A stretch of 58,094 bases of DNA from SG8-4 sp964598225 (GTDB taxonomy: Bacteria; Planctomycetota; Phycisphaerae; Sedimentisphaerales; Anaerobacaceae). This document shows, in pieces, positions 17,468-27,054 of the stretch. The stretch lies in NCBI GenBank assembly GCA_964598225.1, contig CAZRBG010000039.1, positions 1 to 58,094 on the forward strand, in the 5' to 3' direction. The notes under the pieces were generated by a model. That model searched no databases. It was not told where the DNA came from and worked only from the letters and a program-made list of their open reading frames with translations. Each line of letters begins with the position of its first letter. Within the stretch, counting starts at the first letter, position 1. Position numbers and translations under genes: made by a program.

Positions 17468-17495
17468 TTGACCGCACGTATGCTCACGTTATAAT
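17468..17495 (+). promoter_or_regulatory. Strong sigma-70-type promoter for lpxD
   Basis: TTGACC (17468-17473), a 16-bp spacer and a perfect TATAAT (17490-17495) lie about 80 bp before the lpxD start. It probably drives lpxD, lpxI and the kinase gene. Confidence 0.7.
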
Positions 17496-17573
17496 GAGGG
17501 TTTTGTGTGCCTTTGGGTGATATGTGGAAGAGCGCAATACGGTGCGAAACAGGCCTTTTTCAGAGGTGTTTGG

Positions 17574-18617
17574 ATGCAGGAAAGAACTCTTGGTGAATTA
17601 GCCGAGTACGTTGACGGACAGGTTTACGGCGATCCTGGTGTGATAATCAAATCCGCCTCGACACTCGGACGAGCCAACGCAGGTGATATAAGTTTCCTGA
17701 CCAATCGCAAATATGAAAAGCAACTGCGTTCAACCAAGGCCAGTGCCGTAATAGTGGGCAAAGGTGCGCCCACGGCTTCGACACCTCTGTTAATTGCGGA
17801 AGACCCTTACTATGCGTTCATGCAGATAATGGTTTTGCTGCACGGACACCGCAAGCACAAGAAGGATGGGACCAGCCAGAAAGCCTCTATCTCGGACACC
17901 GCCAGGATCGGTATGGATTGCCACATACATGATTTTGTTGTAATAGAGGACGATGCGCAGATCAGTGACGGCTGCGTAATATACCCCGGTGCGTACGTGG
18001 GACACGGTGTTCAAATCGGCAGTGACTGTATAGTGTACCCGCATGTTGCCATCTACGGAGGGTGCAAGATAGGCAATCGCGTCGTCATCAATGCAAATAC
18101 GACGATCGGCCAGGACGGTTTCGGCTACGCCACTCACAAAGGCGTGCATCACAAGATACCGCAGACAGGATCGGTAGTCATCGAGGATGACGTCGAAATA
18201 GGGGCCTGCTGCGGCATCGAGGGCGGCACGCTCAGCGATACAGTCATAGGTCAGGGCACAAAGATCGGCGACTCGGTAACCATAGGACACGGCACGCGAA
18301 TCGGACCGCACTGTTTGCTTGTTGCCCAGGTCGGAATAGCCGGCTCGACCACGATCGGACATCATTGCACGATCGGAGGGCAATGCGGCATCGTCGGTCA
18401 CATAAACATCGGCAATAATGTTACTATAGCTGCTCAGGCGGGCGTTATTAATAATATTCCGGACAATAAAGTCGTCCTGGGCGCACCGGCAGTAGATGCG
18501 AACATGGGTCGGCGGGCGTACAGTATGATTCAATATCTGCCGGAGATGCGACAAAGCATCCGGGATCTTCAGAATCAAATCAAGCAGATGGCATCGCCCG
18601 TTAAAGATAGTTCTTAA
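17574..18617 (+). CDS. lpxD: UDP-3-O-acylglucosamine N-acyltransferase LpxD
   Basis: A 347-aa acyltransferase. The N-terminal uridine-binding LpxD domain (LGELAEYVDGQVYGDPGV, SASTLGRANAGDISFLTN) is followed by a long left-handed beta-helix of hexapeptide repeats with the LpxD hallmark GFGYA (about 185) and the IGHGTRIGPHCLL region holding the catalytic His. It adds the N-linked acyl chain in lipid A synthesis on the cytoplasmic face of the inner membrane. I start at ATG 17574 because AGAGG lies 7 nt upstream and the family begins here; the open frame extends 23 codons further. It shows that this organism makes lipid A. Confidence 0.93.
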   Translation: MQERTLGELAEYVDGQVYGDPGVIIKSASTLGRANAGDISFLTNRKYEKQLRSTKASAVIVGKGAPTASTPLLIAEDPYYAFMQIMVLLHGHRKHKKDGTSQKASISDTARIGMDCHIHDFVVIEDDAQISDGCVIYPGAYVGHGVQIGSDCIVYPHVAIYGGCKIGNRVVINANTTIGQDGFGYATHKGVHHKIPQTGSVVIEDDVEIGACCGIEGGTLSDTVIGQGTKIGDSVTIGHGTRIGPHCLLVAQVGIAGSTTIGHHCTIGGQCGIVGHINIGNNVTIAAQAGVINNIPDNKVVLGAPAVDANMGRRAYSMIQYLPEMRQSIRDLQNQIKQMASPVKDSS

Positions 18618-18739
18618 AAACGACGCCCGATCGGGATGAGACATAATTTGCGATCTGTCCGGATAGCCGAAAAGCAAAATAAGGGAAAACGATTACACGG
18701 CATCAACAGATCTTGCTACAGGACAATCACTTAAACGCG

Positions 18740-19591
18740 ATGCGAGAGACAATAAGCAAACCCGGTGGCGTGCTCGGCTTAATCGCCGGAGGCGGCAGGC
18801 TTCCTTTTCTTGTTGCCAAAGGCGCCAGGAAGGCGGGATTAAAAGTCGTTTGTGTCGGCTTGGGTGAGACGGCGGAAGATAGTCTGGCCGGGGAAGTGGA
18901 CGTATTTCGGCGAGTAGGGATCGCCCGCCCCGGAAGCTGGGTGCGGGAACTGAAGAAGAACAAGGTTACCAGCGCGATTATGGTCGGGAGGGTATACAAA
19001 GGGCGCCTATTCACTCCATGGCGAATTCTGCAATACCTGCCGGACTGGCGCGCCTTTCGGATATACTACCTGCGGCTGCGGGGAAAGAATAAGCAGGCGG
19101 ATCTGCTGCTCTCCGCTGTAGCTGATGAACTGGCCAGCGGAGGGATAAAGCTGGAGGATTCAACGATGTACTGTAAAGAGCACCTGGCAACCTCCGGTGT
19201 GATGGGCAGCAAACCTCCTCGTCCATCAGTCGAAGATGACATACACTTCGGATGGGAAATAGCCAAGAAACTCGGCGAACTGGACATCGGCCAGGCGGTT
19301 GCGGTAAAGGAACGAGAAGTGATCGCAGTAGAAGCGATCGAAGGAACGGCGGCCATGGTCGAAAGAGCGGGCTCGCTTTGCAGATTGGGCGGGTGGACAT
19401 TGATCAAAGCCTCTAAGCCGCAACAGGACATGCGATTCGATGTGCCGTGTGTGGGACCTGATACTATCAAAGGACTTGCCGAAAACGGCGGAAAGTGTCT
19501 GGTCGTAGAAGCGGGCAAAACGATAATCATCGACAAGGCCGAAACGGTTGAGCTTGCCGATAAGTTGGGGATTACTATTCTCGGCCGTTAA
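18740..19591 (+). CDS. lpxI: UDP-2,3-diacylglucosamine diphosphatase LpxI
   Basis: A 283-aa protein of the LpxI (DUF1009) family, which hydrolyses UDP-2,3-diacylglucosamine to lipid X in lipid A synthesis, replacing LpxH. The opening GLIAGGGRLPFLVAKGARKAG and the C-terminal segment KPQQDMRFDVPCVGPDTI are family hallmarks. I start at ATG 18740; an in-frame TTG at 18713 would add nine residues. No clear Shine-Dalgarno precedes either. It follows lpxD by about 120 bp, which fits a shared lipid A transcription unit. Confidence 0.92.
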   Translation: MRETISKPGGVLGLIAGGGRLPFLVAKGARKAGLKVVCVGLGETAEDSLAGEVDVFRRVGIARPGSWVRELKKNKVTSAIMVGRVYKGRLFTPWRILQYLPDWRAFRIYYLRLRGKNKQADLLLSAVADELASGGIKLEDSTMYCKEHLATSGVMGSKPPRPSVEDDIHFGWEIAKKLGELDIGQAVAVKEREVIAVEAIEGTAAMVERAGSLCRLGGWTLIKASKPQQDMRFDVPCVGPDTIKGLAENGGKCLVVEAGKTIIIDKAETVELADKLGITILGR

Positions 19592-19624
19592 GCGGCCCGA
19601 TATTACGGATCGACAAGAGTTCGT

Positions 19625-21238
19625 ATGGATAAAGTTTCTTTAGAACTACAGGTCAGCCGTACACATACGACCGAATGCAGAGGATTAAAGCAGTACGCGC
19701 CCGCGCGCAACAAGCAATTGCGAACGAAAGCCGGCAGTTACGTAGCCGAGTTTAACGGCGAATTCCGCCTGGATGCGAAACCCGCCAAGCTGATTGAGCA
19801 GATAGAAACACTTCTGAACACCGGCCAGATAATCAAAGACGGCGAAACCTGTCATGTCTCGCGTCTCGTCTGGAACTACAAGGACGTCGTAGTCAAGCGG
19901 TACAATCATAAGGGGCTGATTCATTCATTTCGGCACACCTTAAAGAAGTCGCGCGCCCGCAAGGCATGGCTCCACGCACGTCGTCTCGAGGCGCTTGGCA
20001 TAGCCACTCCTAAACCATTGGCGTACGTCGAACAGCGAAGAGGGCGCCTTGTCTGGCAGTCTTATCTGGTAACCGAATATGTCGATGGACGACTGCTGTA
20101 CGATTTCGTTCGGGATCAAACTATCCCTGAACAACAGCGATTTAACGCCGTCCGTCAGGTCGTGGAGATGCTCGATGAACTTTGGAAGCACGGGATTACA
20201 CATGGCGACCTGAAACATACAAACGTTCTGGTTACCACCGACGGGCCGCTCCTGACCGATCTTGACGCAATGGCCGCTCACAAGTGGAAGCTGCTCTATA
20301 GAAACAGACGCAAGAAAGACATGGAGCGTTTCCTAAAGAAGATGAGTTCGTCTCAGGAGTTGTACGATCACTGCCGGACTCTGGTCTCGGACACCATTGA
20401 CTCGCCGAAGAAACTCGCAGACAACTTCTATAGAATCCGAAAGCACGGGTGGACGAGCAGGATTTCAGAGAGCTTTGCTGAGAAGGACATCGTCAGATTA
20501 CTCTGTCTCGGCAAAGACCCCGCGGGATCGTTTACCCAGGTGCCATCCTCAGATTTTACCAGAGTCTTCAAGGGAAACATCAAACATAAGGGCACAGACC
20601 ATTCGATGTACCTCAAGCATTATCTCTGCCGTTCGGTGCCGGATTTTATAAAGCACCTCTTTCGGCCGAGCCGCGCCAGACGAGCATTCAACGCCTCGTT
20701 GATGCTGCGACAAAACGGTTTCGAAGCACCGGCCGTCGTTGGATTATTCGAGCGGCGATTCGGACCTTTTTGCACTGAAAATTCTCTGCTGACAAAGGAA
20801 GTCGAGGAGGGATGTTCGCTGGTGGATGTCCTGAACGATCTTTGCCAAGATTCGAGCCCCGATGCACTAACTGACAAACGCAGCCTCATAAGGGCTTTCG
20901 CTGAGACCGTGGGACGCATGCACGCGAGGGGTATTTTTCACGGCGACCTCAGGCTCGGCAACGTTCTGGTTGTACAACAGGGCCAAGACTGGCACTTCTT
21001 TTTTATCGACAACGAACGGACGCAGCAGTACCATCATCTGCCTTCAAGATTACGCTTAAAGAATCTCGTACAGGTGAATCTGTTCATACACGGCATTACA
21101 AATACCGACCGCCTCAGGTTCTTCACGGAATACCTGGCCGTGAATCCCTCCATTCAGAGGCGTTATCGTCGATGGGCCGAAAAAATAATCACCAAGACCA
21201 ACGAGCGATTGAGCCGGAAAGACTGGCTCGATAGCTGA
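19625..21238 (+). CDS. Tandem double LPS/Kdo kinase (two WaaP/KdkA-like domains)
   Basis: A 537-aa protein with two complete kinase-like domains of the WaaP/KdkA/InaA group, which phosphorylate Kdo or heptose of the LPS core. Domain 1 (about residues 70-285) has the lysine strand VVVKRYNHKG, the catalytic loop HGDLKHTNVLV (H193, D195) and the metal motif LTDLDAM (D212/D214). Domain 2 (about 310-530) has MYLKHYLCRS, HGDLRLGNVLV (H439, D441) and FFIDNERT (D462). All key residues are kept in both halves, so two activities or two phosphorylation sites are possible. Usual family length is about 240 aa. It follows lpxI, which supports an LPS core role. Confidence 0.82.
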   Translation: MDKVSLELQVSRTHTTECRGLKQYAPARNKQLRTKAGSYVAEFNGEFRLDAKPAKLIEQIETLLNTGQIIKDGETCHVSRLVWNYKDVVVKRYNHKGLIHSFRHTLKKSRARKAWLHARRLEALGIATPKPLAYVEQRRGRLVWQSYLVTEYVDGRLLYDFVRDQTIPEQQRFNAVRQVVEMLDELWKHGITHGDLKHTNVLVTTDGPLLTDLDAMAAHKWKLLYRNRRKKDMERFLKKMSSSQELYDHCRTLVSDTIDSPKKLADNFYRIRKHGWTSRISESFAEKDIVRLLCLGKDPAGSFTQVPSSDFTRVFKGNIKHKGTDHSMYLKHYLCRSVPDFIKHLFRPSRARRAFNASLMLRQNGFEAPAVVGLFERRFGPFCTENSLLTKEVEEGCSLVDVLNDLCQDSSPDALTDKRSLIRAFAETVGRMHARGIFHGDLRLGNVLVVQQGQDWHFFFIDNERTQQYHHLPSRLRLKNLVQVNLFIHGITNTDRLRFFTEYLAVNPSIQRRYRRWAEKIITKTNERLSRKDWLDS

Positions 21239-21258
21239 GCATCCCTTCAAATGGCGGT

Positions 21259-21990
21259 CTAAAGGCCAAGACGCTTGAGATTGACGAAAATGGTGTTCGC
21301 CCACATCACCAGGCCCTGCGAATTGTACCTGGGCTTGTAAATATCATACAATCCGAAGCCATAGTCGCGCAGAAAAAGGTCGATCTCGCTGTAAATCGCA
21401 CCGTCCTCGTACAGCGGATTGAAGCATATCTCCGTGTAGACTATCAGCGTAGAGTTCGCCAGCATACGAGCAGCACCCCGAAGCGCTCGTAGTTCGGCTC
21501 CCTGGATGTCAAACTTCATAAGCTCGATAGAAATGTCGCTATTTCGCTTTGCCCAATTATCGATTGTAACAATCTCGACTTTTTGCTCAGCCTTGACCGC
21601 CGCGCCATCTGAATCGAAATCCCGGAGGCGCTGTCCCGGCGTAAGCAGTGACGTGTTCCCGGGAGATTCGGTGATGTGAAGCGCCGCGTTGCCCTCGCTG
21701 TCGGAAAGGGCTAAAAACTGTGGGTGAAATCTCGAATCTTCTTCTGCGTACTGCTTCAACGACGCTGTGTACAGCGGATTCGGCTCGAACGCATAGACCT
21801 CAGCACCCGGAAATTTTCGCAACAGTCTTTTGGATATTCGGCCGCTGCTTGCACCCGCATCTATAATCCCGTTTACGACGTTGCCTTTCAGCAGATGCGG
21901 CATAACCTCGACAGGATCATCGAAGGACGTAAGGTTCCTGCCCTTGCCGAACAATTTTTTCTTTGTGAACGAGCTAAACGGATTCGCCAT
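21259..21990 (-). CDS. FkbM family methyltransferase
   Basis: A 243-aa SAM-dependent methyltransferase of the FkbM family. The SAM-binding motif is GIIDAGASSGRISKRLL and the family segment IELMKFDIQGAELRALRGA follows; AFEPNPLYTASL is the usual second motif. FkbM proteins O-methylate sugars of polysaccharides, LPS or glycolipids. I start at ATG 21990; a TTG 36 nt upstream is weaker. It lies 12 bp downstream of the BNR-repeat gene on the same strand and converges on the kinase gene. It probably decorates an envelope glycan. Confidence 0.85.
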   Translation of the reverse strand: MANPFSSFTKKKLFGKGRNLTSFDDPVEVMPHLLKGNVVNGIIDAGASSGRISKRLLRKFPGAEVYAFEPNPLYTASLKQYAEEDSRFHPQFLALSDSEGNAALHITESPGNTSLLTPGQRLRDFDSDGAAVKAEQKVEIVTIDNWAKRNSDISIELMKFDIQGAELRALRGAARMLANSTLIVYTEICFNPLYEDGAIYSEIDLFLRDYGFGLYDIYKPRYNSQGLVMWANTIFVNLKRLGL

Positions 21991-22038
21991 GCTATTTCTT
22001 ACAAACAAGTATCCGGAGTTTTGCAAAATCTCTTATAG

Positions 22039-25000
22039 TCATTCTTCCAGTCTCGGAATCGGGCGGCCGGAAGTCCAGGGCACGCCGGCGGCCTCCAGAT
22101 CTTTCTGCAGCTTCACGAAGTCCGATTCAATCAGCCGTTTTAGCTGGCCAGAAATGCCTTCGAATTCTTCCTTGGCGATCTCGTAGTCCCGTCGATTTGT
22201 CTTCGTCGGTCCGTAAGTCGAGCCGGCGGTGCTCATTGCCATACTTATCCGATTTCCAATCGAAATAAGATCGGGTTCGTCGTACCGCGAGATAACAGAG
22301 CCGCCGGCAAGAGTCTCGCGAATATCTTTCAGTTGCAACTCCAGTTCCCGCGCCTGCTCCAGCAGTTCCGGGCTGCCTTTACTTGATCCCCGTATTGCCT
22401 GCTTGATTCGGCCCACCTGGCTCAGCACTTCGTCAACCTTGCCGTCGGCGCCTCGTACGGCTCGTCGAAGTTCGCCGGCCGTCATATAAAATCGAATCGC
22501 GGCGTTAGGATTCTCAGTGGGTAAAGACGGCTTGACCATTTGCACCACTTCCACTGTCTGCGGGTTTCCGAGCGGAGTTATTTCATCTCGAACTCGTTTT
22601 TCCGCCGTTACGGTATACTTTCCCGGCGTAACCAAAGGCCCGCTGCCGGTGGTGGATGAAAGTGGAGCGTAGCGAAGATTCCAGCTAACACGATGGAAAC
22701 CGGCGGATGTCGCGCCGGTGATGCTATTTATCACATTGCCCTTGTTATCCTTAATCAAAAACGTTATCCGCGGGCTCTCCTCTCTTCGCTCCTGTTCGAG
22801 AGCTTCCCAGCCGGGGTAAGGATTGTCGCCGCCCTTCTTCTTGATCTTTGTTTCCTTTTCCTGACGTTTCTGCTTCAAGGTTTTCATAGAGTCCTTGAGA
22901 TAGTAGGTCAACACTGCACCATACGGGGGATTCGGCGCCGTAAAAAATCCATCCCCCTGGCTTCCCTTCAGGCCGCCGAGGGCCCGTGCCGGTACAAAAA
23001 GCCGGGTCTTTCGGATGCCAAAAAGAATAAAATCCTCTTCATCCAAGGTCGTCTCCTCGATCTCGCGCAGGAAAGAGTAATCATCCAGAACGAAGAAGCT
23101 GCGCCCGAATGATGCGCCCACAAGATCGTTTTCGCGCCGTTGAATTTCGATATCCCTAAAGGGAATCGTCGGCACGTTTCCTTTGAGCTTAATCCATTTT
23201 TCGCCCCGGTCGAGACTGAAATACAATCCAAACTCGGCGCCGAGGAAATAAAGATTCGGATCGATGTGATCCTGTGCAAACCGCCAGAGAATCTGCCTCT
23301 CCGGCAAATCACCCGTGACGGATTCCCAGGTCCTGCCGCGGTCTTCACTTCTTACCAGATACGGCTGAAAATCGCCGGTCTTATGATTGTCAAGAACGGC
23401 ATAAACTGTGTCAACATCGTGCAGGTCGGCCTTTATGTCGTTGACGAACGACTCCTCGGGAACGCCGTAGATTCGTTCGACCTTGCGCCAGTTCCGGCCT
23501 GCGTCCTCGGTTACCTGGATAAGTCCGTCGTCCGTGCCGACGTATATCAATCCCGACTTCAGAGGGGATTCGGAAATGGACGTGATGTTGCCGTACTGCG
23601 ACATTGCCGCCGTATCGTACGCGGCGTTGATACTCCAGACACGGCCCATGTGTTCCATCTTGTAGCGGTCGCGGTTGCGCGAAAGATCGGGGCTGATCGC
23701 CTTCCACGAGTTTCCCTGGTCATCGCTCCTATGGAGCTTCTTTGAGCCGTAATAGATTCGCTTGTGCGAGTGCGGGCTGATGTGAATCGGCGAATCCCAG
23801 TTGAATCGCAGGTCCTTTTCGCCTTTTTCCGGACGTGGACGTATGCTGATCGATTCTCCGAGCCGACGGTCATAGCGCCTCAGGTATCCCTTCTGAGATT
23901 CGCAGTAGACGATATTCGGATCACAGGGATCGATCGCGCAGTCGTGCCCGTCGCCGCCGATAATGGCTTTCCAGTCGCTATTGCGGATGCCGGAGGAGTT
24001 TCCCGTGCGGGCCGGGCCGTACTGCGTGGCGTTGTCTTGAGTGCCTCCCACAACGTGGTAGAAAGGCTCATCGTAATCGACGTCCACTTTGTAAAACTGC
24101 GTGAGCGGAAGGTTGGGGAAGAATTCATAGGTTTCACCCCGGTCGAAGGAACGATAGAGCCCGCCGTCGCAGCCGACCAACAGAAAATCCGGGTCAGTCG
24201 GATGAAACACCACAGCGTGATTATCTACGTGTTTCCACCGGCTCTCGACGGTGTGCCACGTCTTGCCGCCGTCTTCCGTACGGTCCAGCCTTACGTCGGC
24301 ATGATATATCACGTCGAATCTGTGCGGATCACAATAGATTTCCTGGTAATAGTGAGGGCCGGTGCCGCCACTGACATAGTCGCTCATCTTGGTCCAGCTT
24401 TCGCCGGCGTTTTCCGAGCGCCAGAATCCGCCCTTGCGGCCGGCAAGCTCGATGGTGGCATACACGACGTCGGGCCTTACGGGTGAAACGGCGACAGACA
24501 TCTTGCCCTTATCAGCAGACGGCAATCCGCCCTTCAGTTCTCTCCAGGTTTCACCGCCATTGACGGATTTGAAAATGCCCGATTCCGGCCCGGCATTTAC
24601 CAGGGCCCAGACGGTTCGGTGCCGCTGATGCGTCGCGGCGTAAAGTACGTCCGGATCGCGCGGATCGAATGTTATATCCGTCACTCCCGTGTACGGCCCT
24701 TTGGAAAGAACGAGTTTCCAGTTTTCGCCGCAGTCTGTTGTCTTATATAGACCTCGCTGCCCGCCGGCAGACCAGAGCGGTCCCTGTGCGGCGACGTAAA
24801 CCGTATCGGAATTGCGGGGATCGACGACTATTTTGGAGATGTGTTCGGAGTCCTTCAGCCCCATGTTCTTGAATTTCTTTCCGCCGTCAAGACTCTTATA
24901 AACGCCGTCCCCGTAACCGACGTGTCGGCCTCCCACGTTTTCTCCGGTGCCGACCCAGACAACGTGATGATTCGAGGGATCAATCGTGACGCAGCCGATG

Positions 25001-25290
25001 GAATAGGAGCCGTAATCATCAAAGATGGGCTTCCACGTTGTGCCGGCGTTTACGGTCTTCCAAACGTTGCCCGAACCGACTGCGACGTACCAAGTATTCG
25101 GCTGCTTCGGATCGATCGCAATATCAGCAATCCGCCCGGACATTAGAGCCGGGCCGATGTTGCGCAGTTTGATGCCGCTGAAAGTACCCGCAGTGAGTTT
25201 TGTCCCTTCCTTCTTTTCGTTGTTCTCGTCCGCCCGTACAGGAAAGGCAAGCATGACAATTAGAACCAGTCCGACTTGTAGGTTTCGCAT
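22039..25290 (-). CDS. Large secreted BNR/VPS10-type beta-propeller protein
   Basis: A 1083-aa protein with a signal peptide (LVLIVMLAFPVRA). Its first 750 residues are Asp-box/BNR repeats of the sortilin/VPS10 type (for example SLDGGKKF, TDCGENW, SVNGGETW, SENAGESW, TEDGGKTW, SEDRGRTW), forming one or two propellers. The C-terminal part holds a FnIII-like segment (FLIKDNKGNVINSITGATSAG) and a helical region. I start at ATG 25290, where GGAG lies 9 nt upstream; ATG 25305 is an alternative. Such proteins are often called glycosyl hydrolases, but no catalytic residues can be assigned, so a binding role is as likely. Common in Planctomycetota. Confidence 0.82.
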   Translation of the reverse strand: MRNLQVGLVLIVMLAFPVRADENNEKKEGTKLTAGTFSGIKLRNIGPALMSGRIADIAIDPKQPNTWYVAVGSGNVWKTVNAGTTWKPIFDDYGSYSIGCVTIDPSNHHVVWVGTGENVGGRHVGYGDGVYKSLDGGKKFKNMGLKDSEHISKIVVDPRNSDTVYVAAQGPLWSAGGQRGLYKTTDCGENWKLVLSKGPYTGVTDITFDPRDPDVLYAATHQRHRTVWALVNAGPESGIFKSVNGGETWRELKGGLPSADKGKMSVAVSPVRPDVVYATIELAGRKGGFWRSENAGESWTKMSDYVSGGTGPHYYQEIYCDPHRFDVIYHADVRLDRTEDGGKTWHTVESRWKHVDNHAVVFHPTDPDFLLVGCDGGLYRSFDRGETYEFFPNLPLTQFYKVDVDYDEPFYHVVGGTQDNATQYGPARTGNSSGIRNSDWKAIIGGDGHDCAIDPCDPNIVYCESQKGYLRRYDRRLGESISIRPRPEKGEKDLRFNWDSPIHISPHSHKRIYYGSKKLHRSDDQGNSWKAISPDLSRNRDRYKMEHMGRVWSINAAYDTAAMSQYGNITSISESPLKSGLIYVGTDDGLIQVTEDAGRNWRKVERIYGVPEESFVNDIKADLHDVDTVYAVLDNHKTGDFQPYLVRSEDRGRTWESVTGDLPERQILWRFAQDHIDPNLYFLGAEFGLYFSLDRGEKWIKLKGNVPTIPFRDIEIQRRENDLVGASFGRSFFVLDDYSFLREIEETTLDEEDFILFGIRKTRLFVPARALGGLKGSQGDGFFTAPNPPYGAVLTYYLKDSMKTLKQKRQEKETKIKKKGGDNPYPGWEALEQERREESPRITFLIKDNKGNVINSITGATSAGFHRVSWNLRYAPLSSTTGSGPLVTPGKYTVTAEKRVRDEITPLGNPQTVEVVQMVKPSLPTENPNAAIRFYMTAGELRRAVRGADGKVDEVLSQVGRIKQAIRGSSKGSPELLEQARELELQLKDIRETLAGGSVISRYDEPDLISIGNRISMAMSTAGSTYGPTKTNRRDYEIAKEEFEGISGQLKRLIESDFVKLQKDLEAAGVPWTSGRPIPRLEE

Positions 25291-25371
25291 CGTTCGGGTC
25301 TCCATAATAGTTATACAAGACTTTAACGAAACAATCACTTGTGTCACCATACTCCCCCGAACTCACCGCAC

Positions 25372-25385
25372 AATACTACAGTATT
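25372..25385. promoter_or_regulatory. 14-bp inverted repeat upstream of the BNR gene
   Basis: AATACT-AC-AGTATT is a perfect dyad in the gap between the GT4 gene and the BNR gene. On the minus strand it overlaps a weak promoter-like pair, TTGCAA - 17 bp - TAGTAT. It could be an operator, but the AT-rich sequence makes chance possible. Confidence 0.3.
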
Positions 25386-25414
25386 CACATGCACATTGCA
25401 ACACAATAGACTGG

Positions 25415-26410
25415 TTACTTACTTTCGAGGCAATCTCGGATCAAATTAGTCAACCGATCTCCTATCACGCTCACGTCAAACTCGCGTGCGAATTTGCGTC
25501 CCTGCTTGCCCATACCCTCACGCAGCTTCCGATTCTCGATTAACTGGGTAATTCGTGCAGTCCACTCTTCATGGCTCTTTGCGAGAAAGCCTGTTACGCC
25601 GTCTCTGACGTGCTCGGCGTTGGTGCCAACCGGCGAAGCGACCACCGGCAGGCCGGCGGCAGAATACTCGAGCACCTTGAAGCTGCATTTGCCCCTGGTG
25701 AACGGATTGTCCGGCAACGGCGCAAGTCCGATATTACTCGACGTCAGATCGGTTCCCAGCGTTTTCTTTGACCAGGAGCGTTTTTCAACGGGGACATTTA
25801 TCAGCTTCGGGAAATCCTCGCATATTACCCGCAAAGCGATATTGTCGAAACGCTTGCCGATTTGCTCGATCGCCGGCTTGATTTCTTCAAGATAGCTCAG
25901 TGTACTCTCGCTGCCGACCCAGACAAGCCGCAGAGTATCATCGGTGCTGGAATCGGCATCAACTATATAATCGCCAACCTTCAGGCCAAGCGGCAAAACT
26001 TCTACATTGGAATTTAAAGGTCTCGCGTGATCGGCAAGATAAGAGCTGCCGCAAATGACCAGATCGGCGAGACGAACGGACCGGCGAAATGGAACGTAGT
26101 GCGAGCGGCTGTAGCGATCCGGATTCCTGTCGCTGTACATAACCGCATCGTCAAAATTGAAAATGATCCTTCTGGCGTATTTGCGCAGCCATAAAGCATC
26201 GAGGAGATTAAGCCCTTTCTTGTGCAAAAAGACGCCGTCGAAACCTGCCGCACTTTTGTACAACCTGCGGCGAGCGCGAGAACGGGTCGGCATTTTCACC
26301 ACTTCACACTCGATCCCCCCGGCCCTCAGTGTATCAAGGTATATTTCTATCCGCTGCTTGAAGCTCGCCCTCTCCGGATTATTTGTAACGGTCAACAGCT
26401 TCATCTGCAC
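25415..26410 (-). CDS. Glycosyltransferase family 4 protein
   Basis: A 331-aa GT-B glycosyltransferase. The C-terminal half has the GT4 donor-binding layout: LRLVWVGSESTLSYLEEIKPA, IGLAPLPDNPFTRGKCSFKVLEYSAAGLPVVASPVG (with the FKVLEYSAAG helix), then ADHARP-type N-terminal features (DLVICGSSYLADHA). It transfers a sugar from a nucleotide donor to a glycan under assembly in the cytoplasm. It begins 8 bp after the methyltransferase gene and is the last gene of the polysaccharide cluster before a 124-bp gap. Confidence 0.85.
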   Translation of the reverse strand: MQMKLLTVTNNPERASFKQRIEIYLDTLRAGGIECEVVKMPTRSRARRRLYKSAAGFDGVFLHKKGLNLLDALWLRKYARRIIFNFDDAVMYSDRNPDRYSRSHYVPFRRSVRLADLVICGSSYLADHARPLNSNVEVLPLGLKVGDYIVDADSSTDDTLRLVWVGSESTLSYLEEIKPAIEQIGKRFDNIALRVICEDFPKLINVPVEKRSWSKKTLGTDLTSSNIGLAPLPDNPFTRGKCSFKVLEYSAAGLPVVASPVGTNAEHVRDGVTGFLAKSHEEWTARITQLIENRKLREGMGKQGRKFAREFDVSVIGDRLTNLIRDCLESK

Positions 26411-26418
26411 ACAGGTGA

Positions 26419-27054
26419 TTACTTAATCGCTTCAAGGTTCAAACTGATCAGAATTTCGTGGCCATTGACTTTCATTCTGCGTGAAGCGCGGTCTTTGAAA
26501 TCATGATGTTCGCAATTGTCGGGATCCCAGGGAACAACTTCACGAAACCCAGCTTCTTTGAGTAATCCGGACAGCCGCCGGCGATTGAACACGGCGTAGT
26601 GTATGTTGTATTCATGATCCTGCCCGCCCATCAACTGTTTCGAGACGGCATCTATATCTTTGCCGGATGCGTTGTACACTTCCACCAACTTGTCGAAATC
26701 GGGCACGGAAAGCCTCAGGACGCCGCCAACCTTGAGCACTCTCTTCATCTCAGACAAAACTCTTTTGAGTTCGCTTGCCTTGATGTGTTCCAGAATATGG
26801 CACATATACACCAGGTCCACGCTGTCGTTTCTGAAATCGCTCAGAGATGTGATCTCGTCAGTTGGGATATGCACGTGCGCCAGCGGCCGCGCATCGATAT
26901 TGATAAATTCGGGGCTGTTAGTTTTTCCACAGCCTACGTGAAGCAGAACTCTGCCGTCGGTGTTTTTTGGCAGCGGCGGTTTGACTATCCGTCTCTTGAG
27001 ACATGACAGTTGCAGTTTCAATTTCCTTCTGAAAGCGTGGAGCACTCTCTTCAT
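26419..27054 (-). CDS. Class I SAM-dependent methyltransferase
   Basis: A 211-aa methyltransferase. The SAM loop is VLLHVGCGKTNSPEFINIDARPL, the acidic motif is SVDLVYMCHILEHI, and motif III is VLKVGGVLRLSVPDF, as in type-11 methyltransferases of glycan and O-antigen clusters. The rest has a PDNCEHHDF loop. Its ATG overlaps the stop of the upstream gene as ATGA, so translation is coupled. It likely methylates a sugar residue of the polysaccharide; acceptor unknown. Confidence 0.82.
   Translation of the reverse strand: MKRVLHAFRRKLKLQLSCLKRRIVKPPLPKNTDGRVLLHVGCGKTNSPEFINIDARPLAHVHIPTDEITSLSDFRNDSVDLVYMCHILEHIKASELKRVLSEMKRVLKVGGVLRLSVPDFDKLVEVYNASGKDIDAVSKQLMGGQDHEYNIHYAVFNRRRLSGLLKEAGFREVVPWDPDNCEHHDFKDRASRRMKVNGHEILISLNLEAIK

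Noticed and set aside
23140..24486. Long plus-strand frames within the BNR-repeat gene
   Set aside because: They are mirror frames of the repeated propeller coding sequence, without start signals or domain features.
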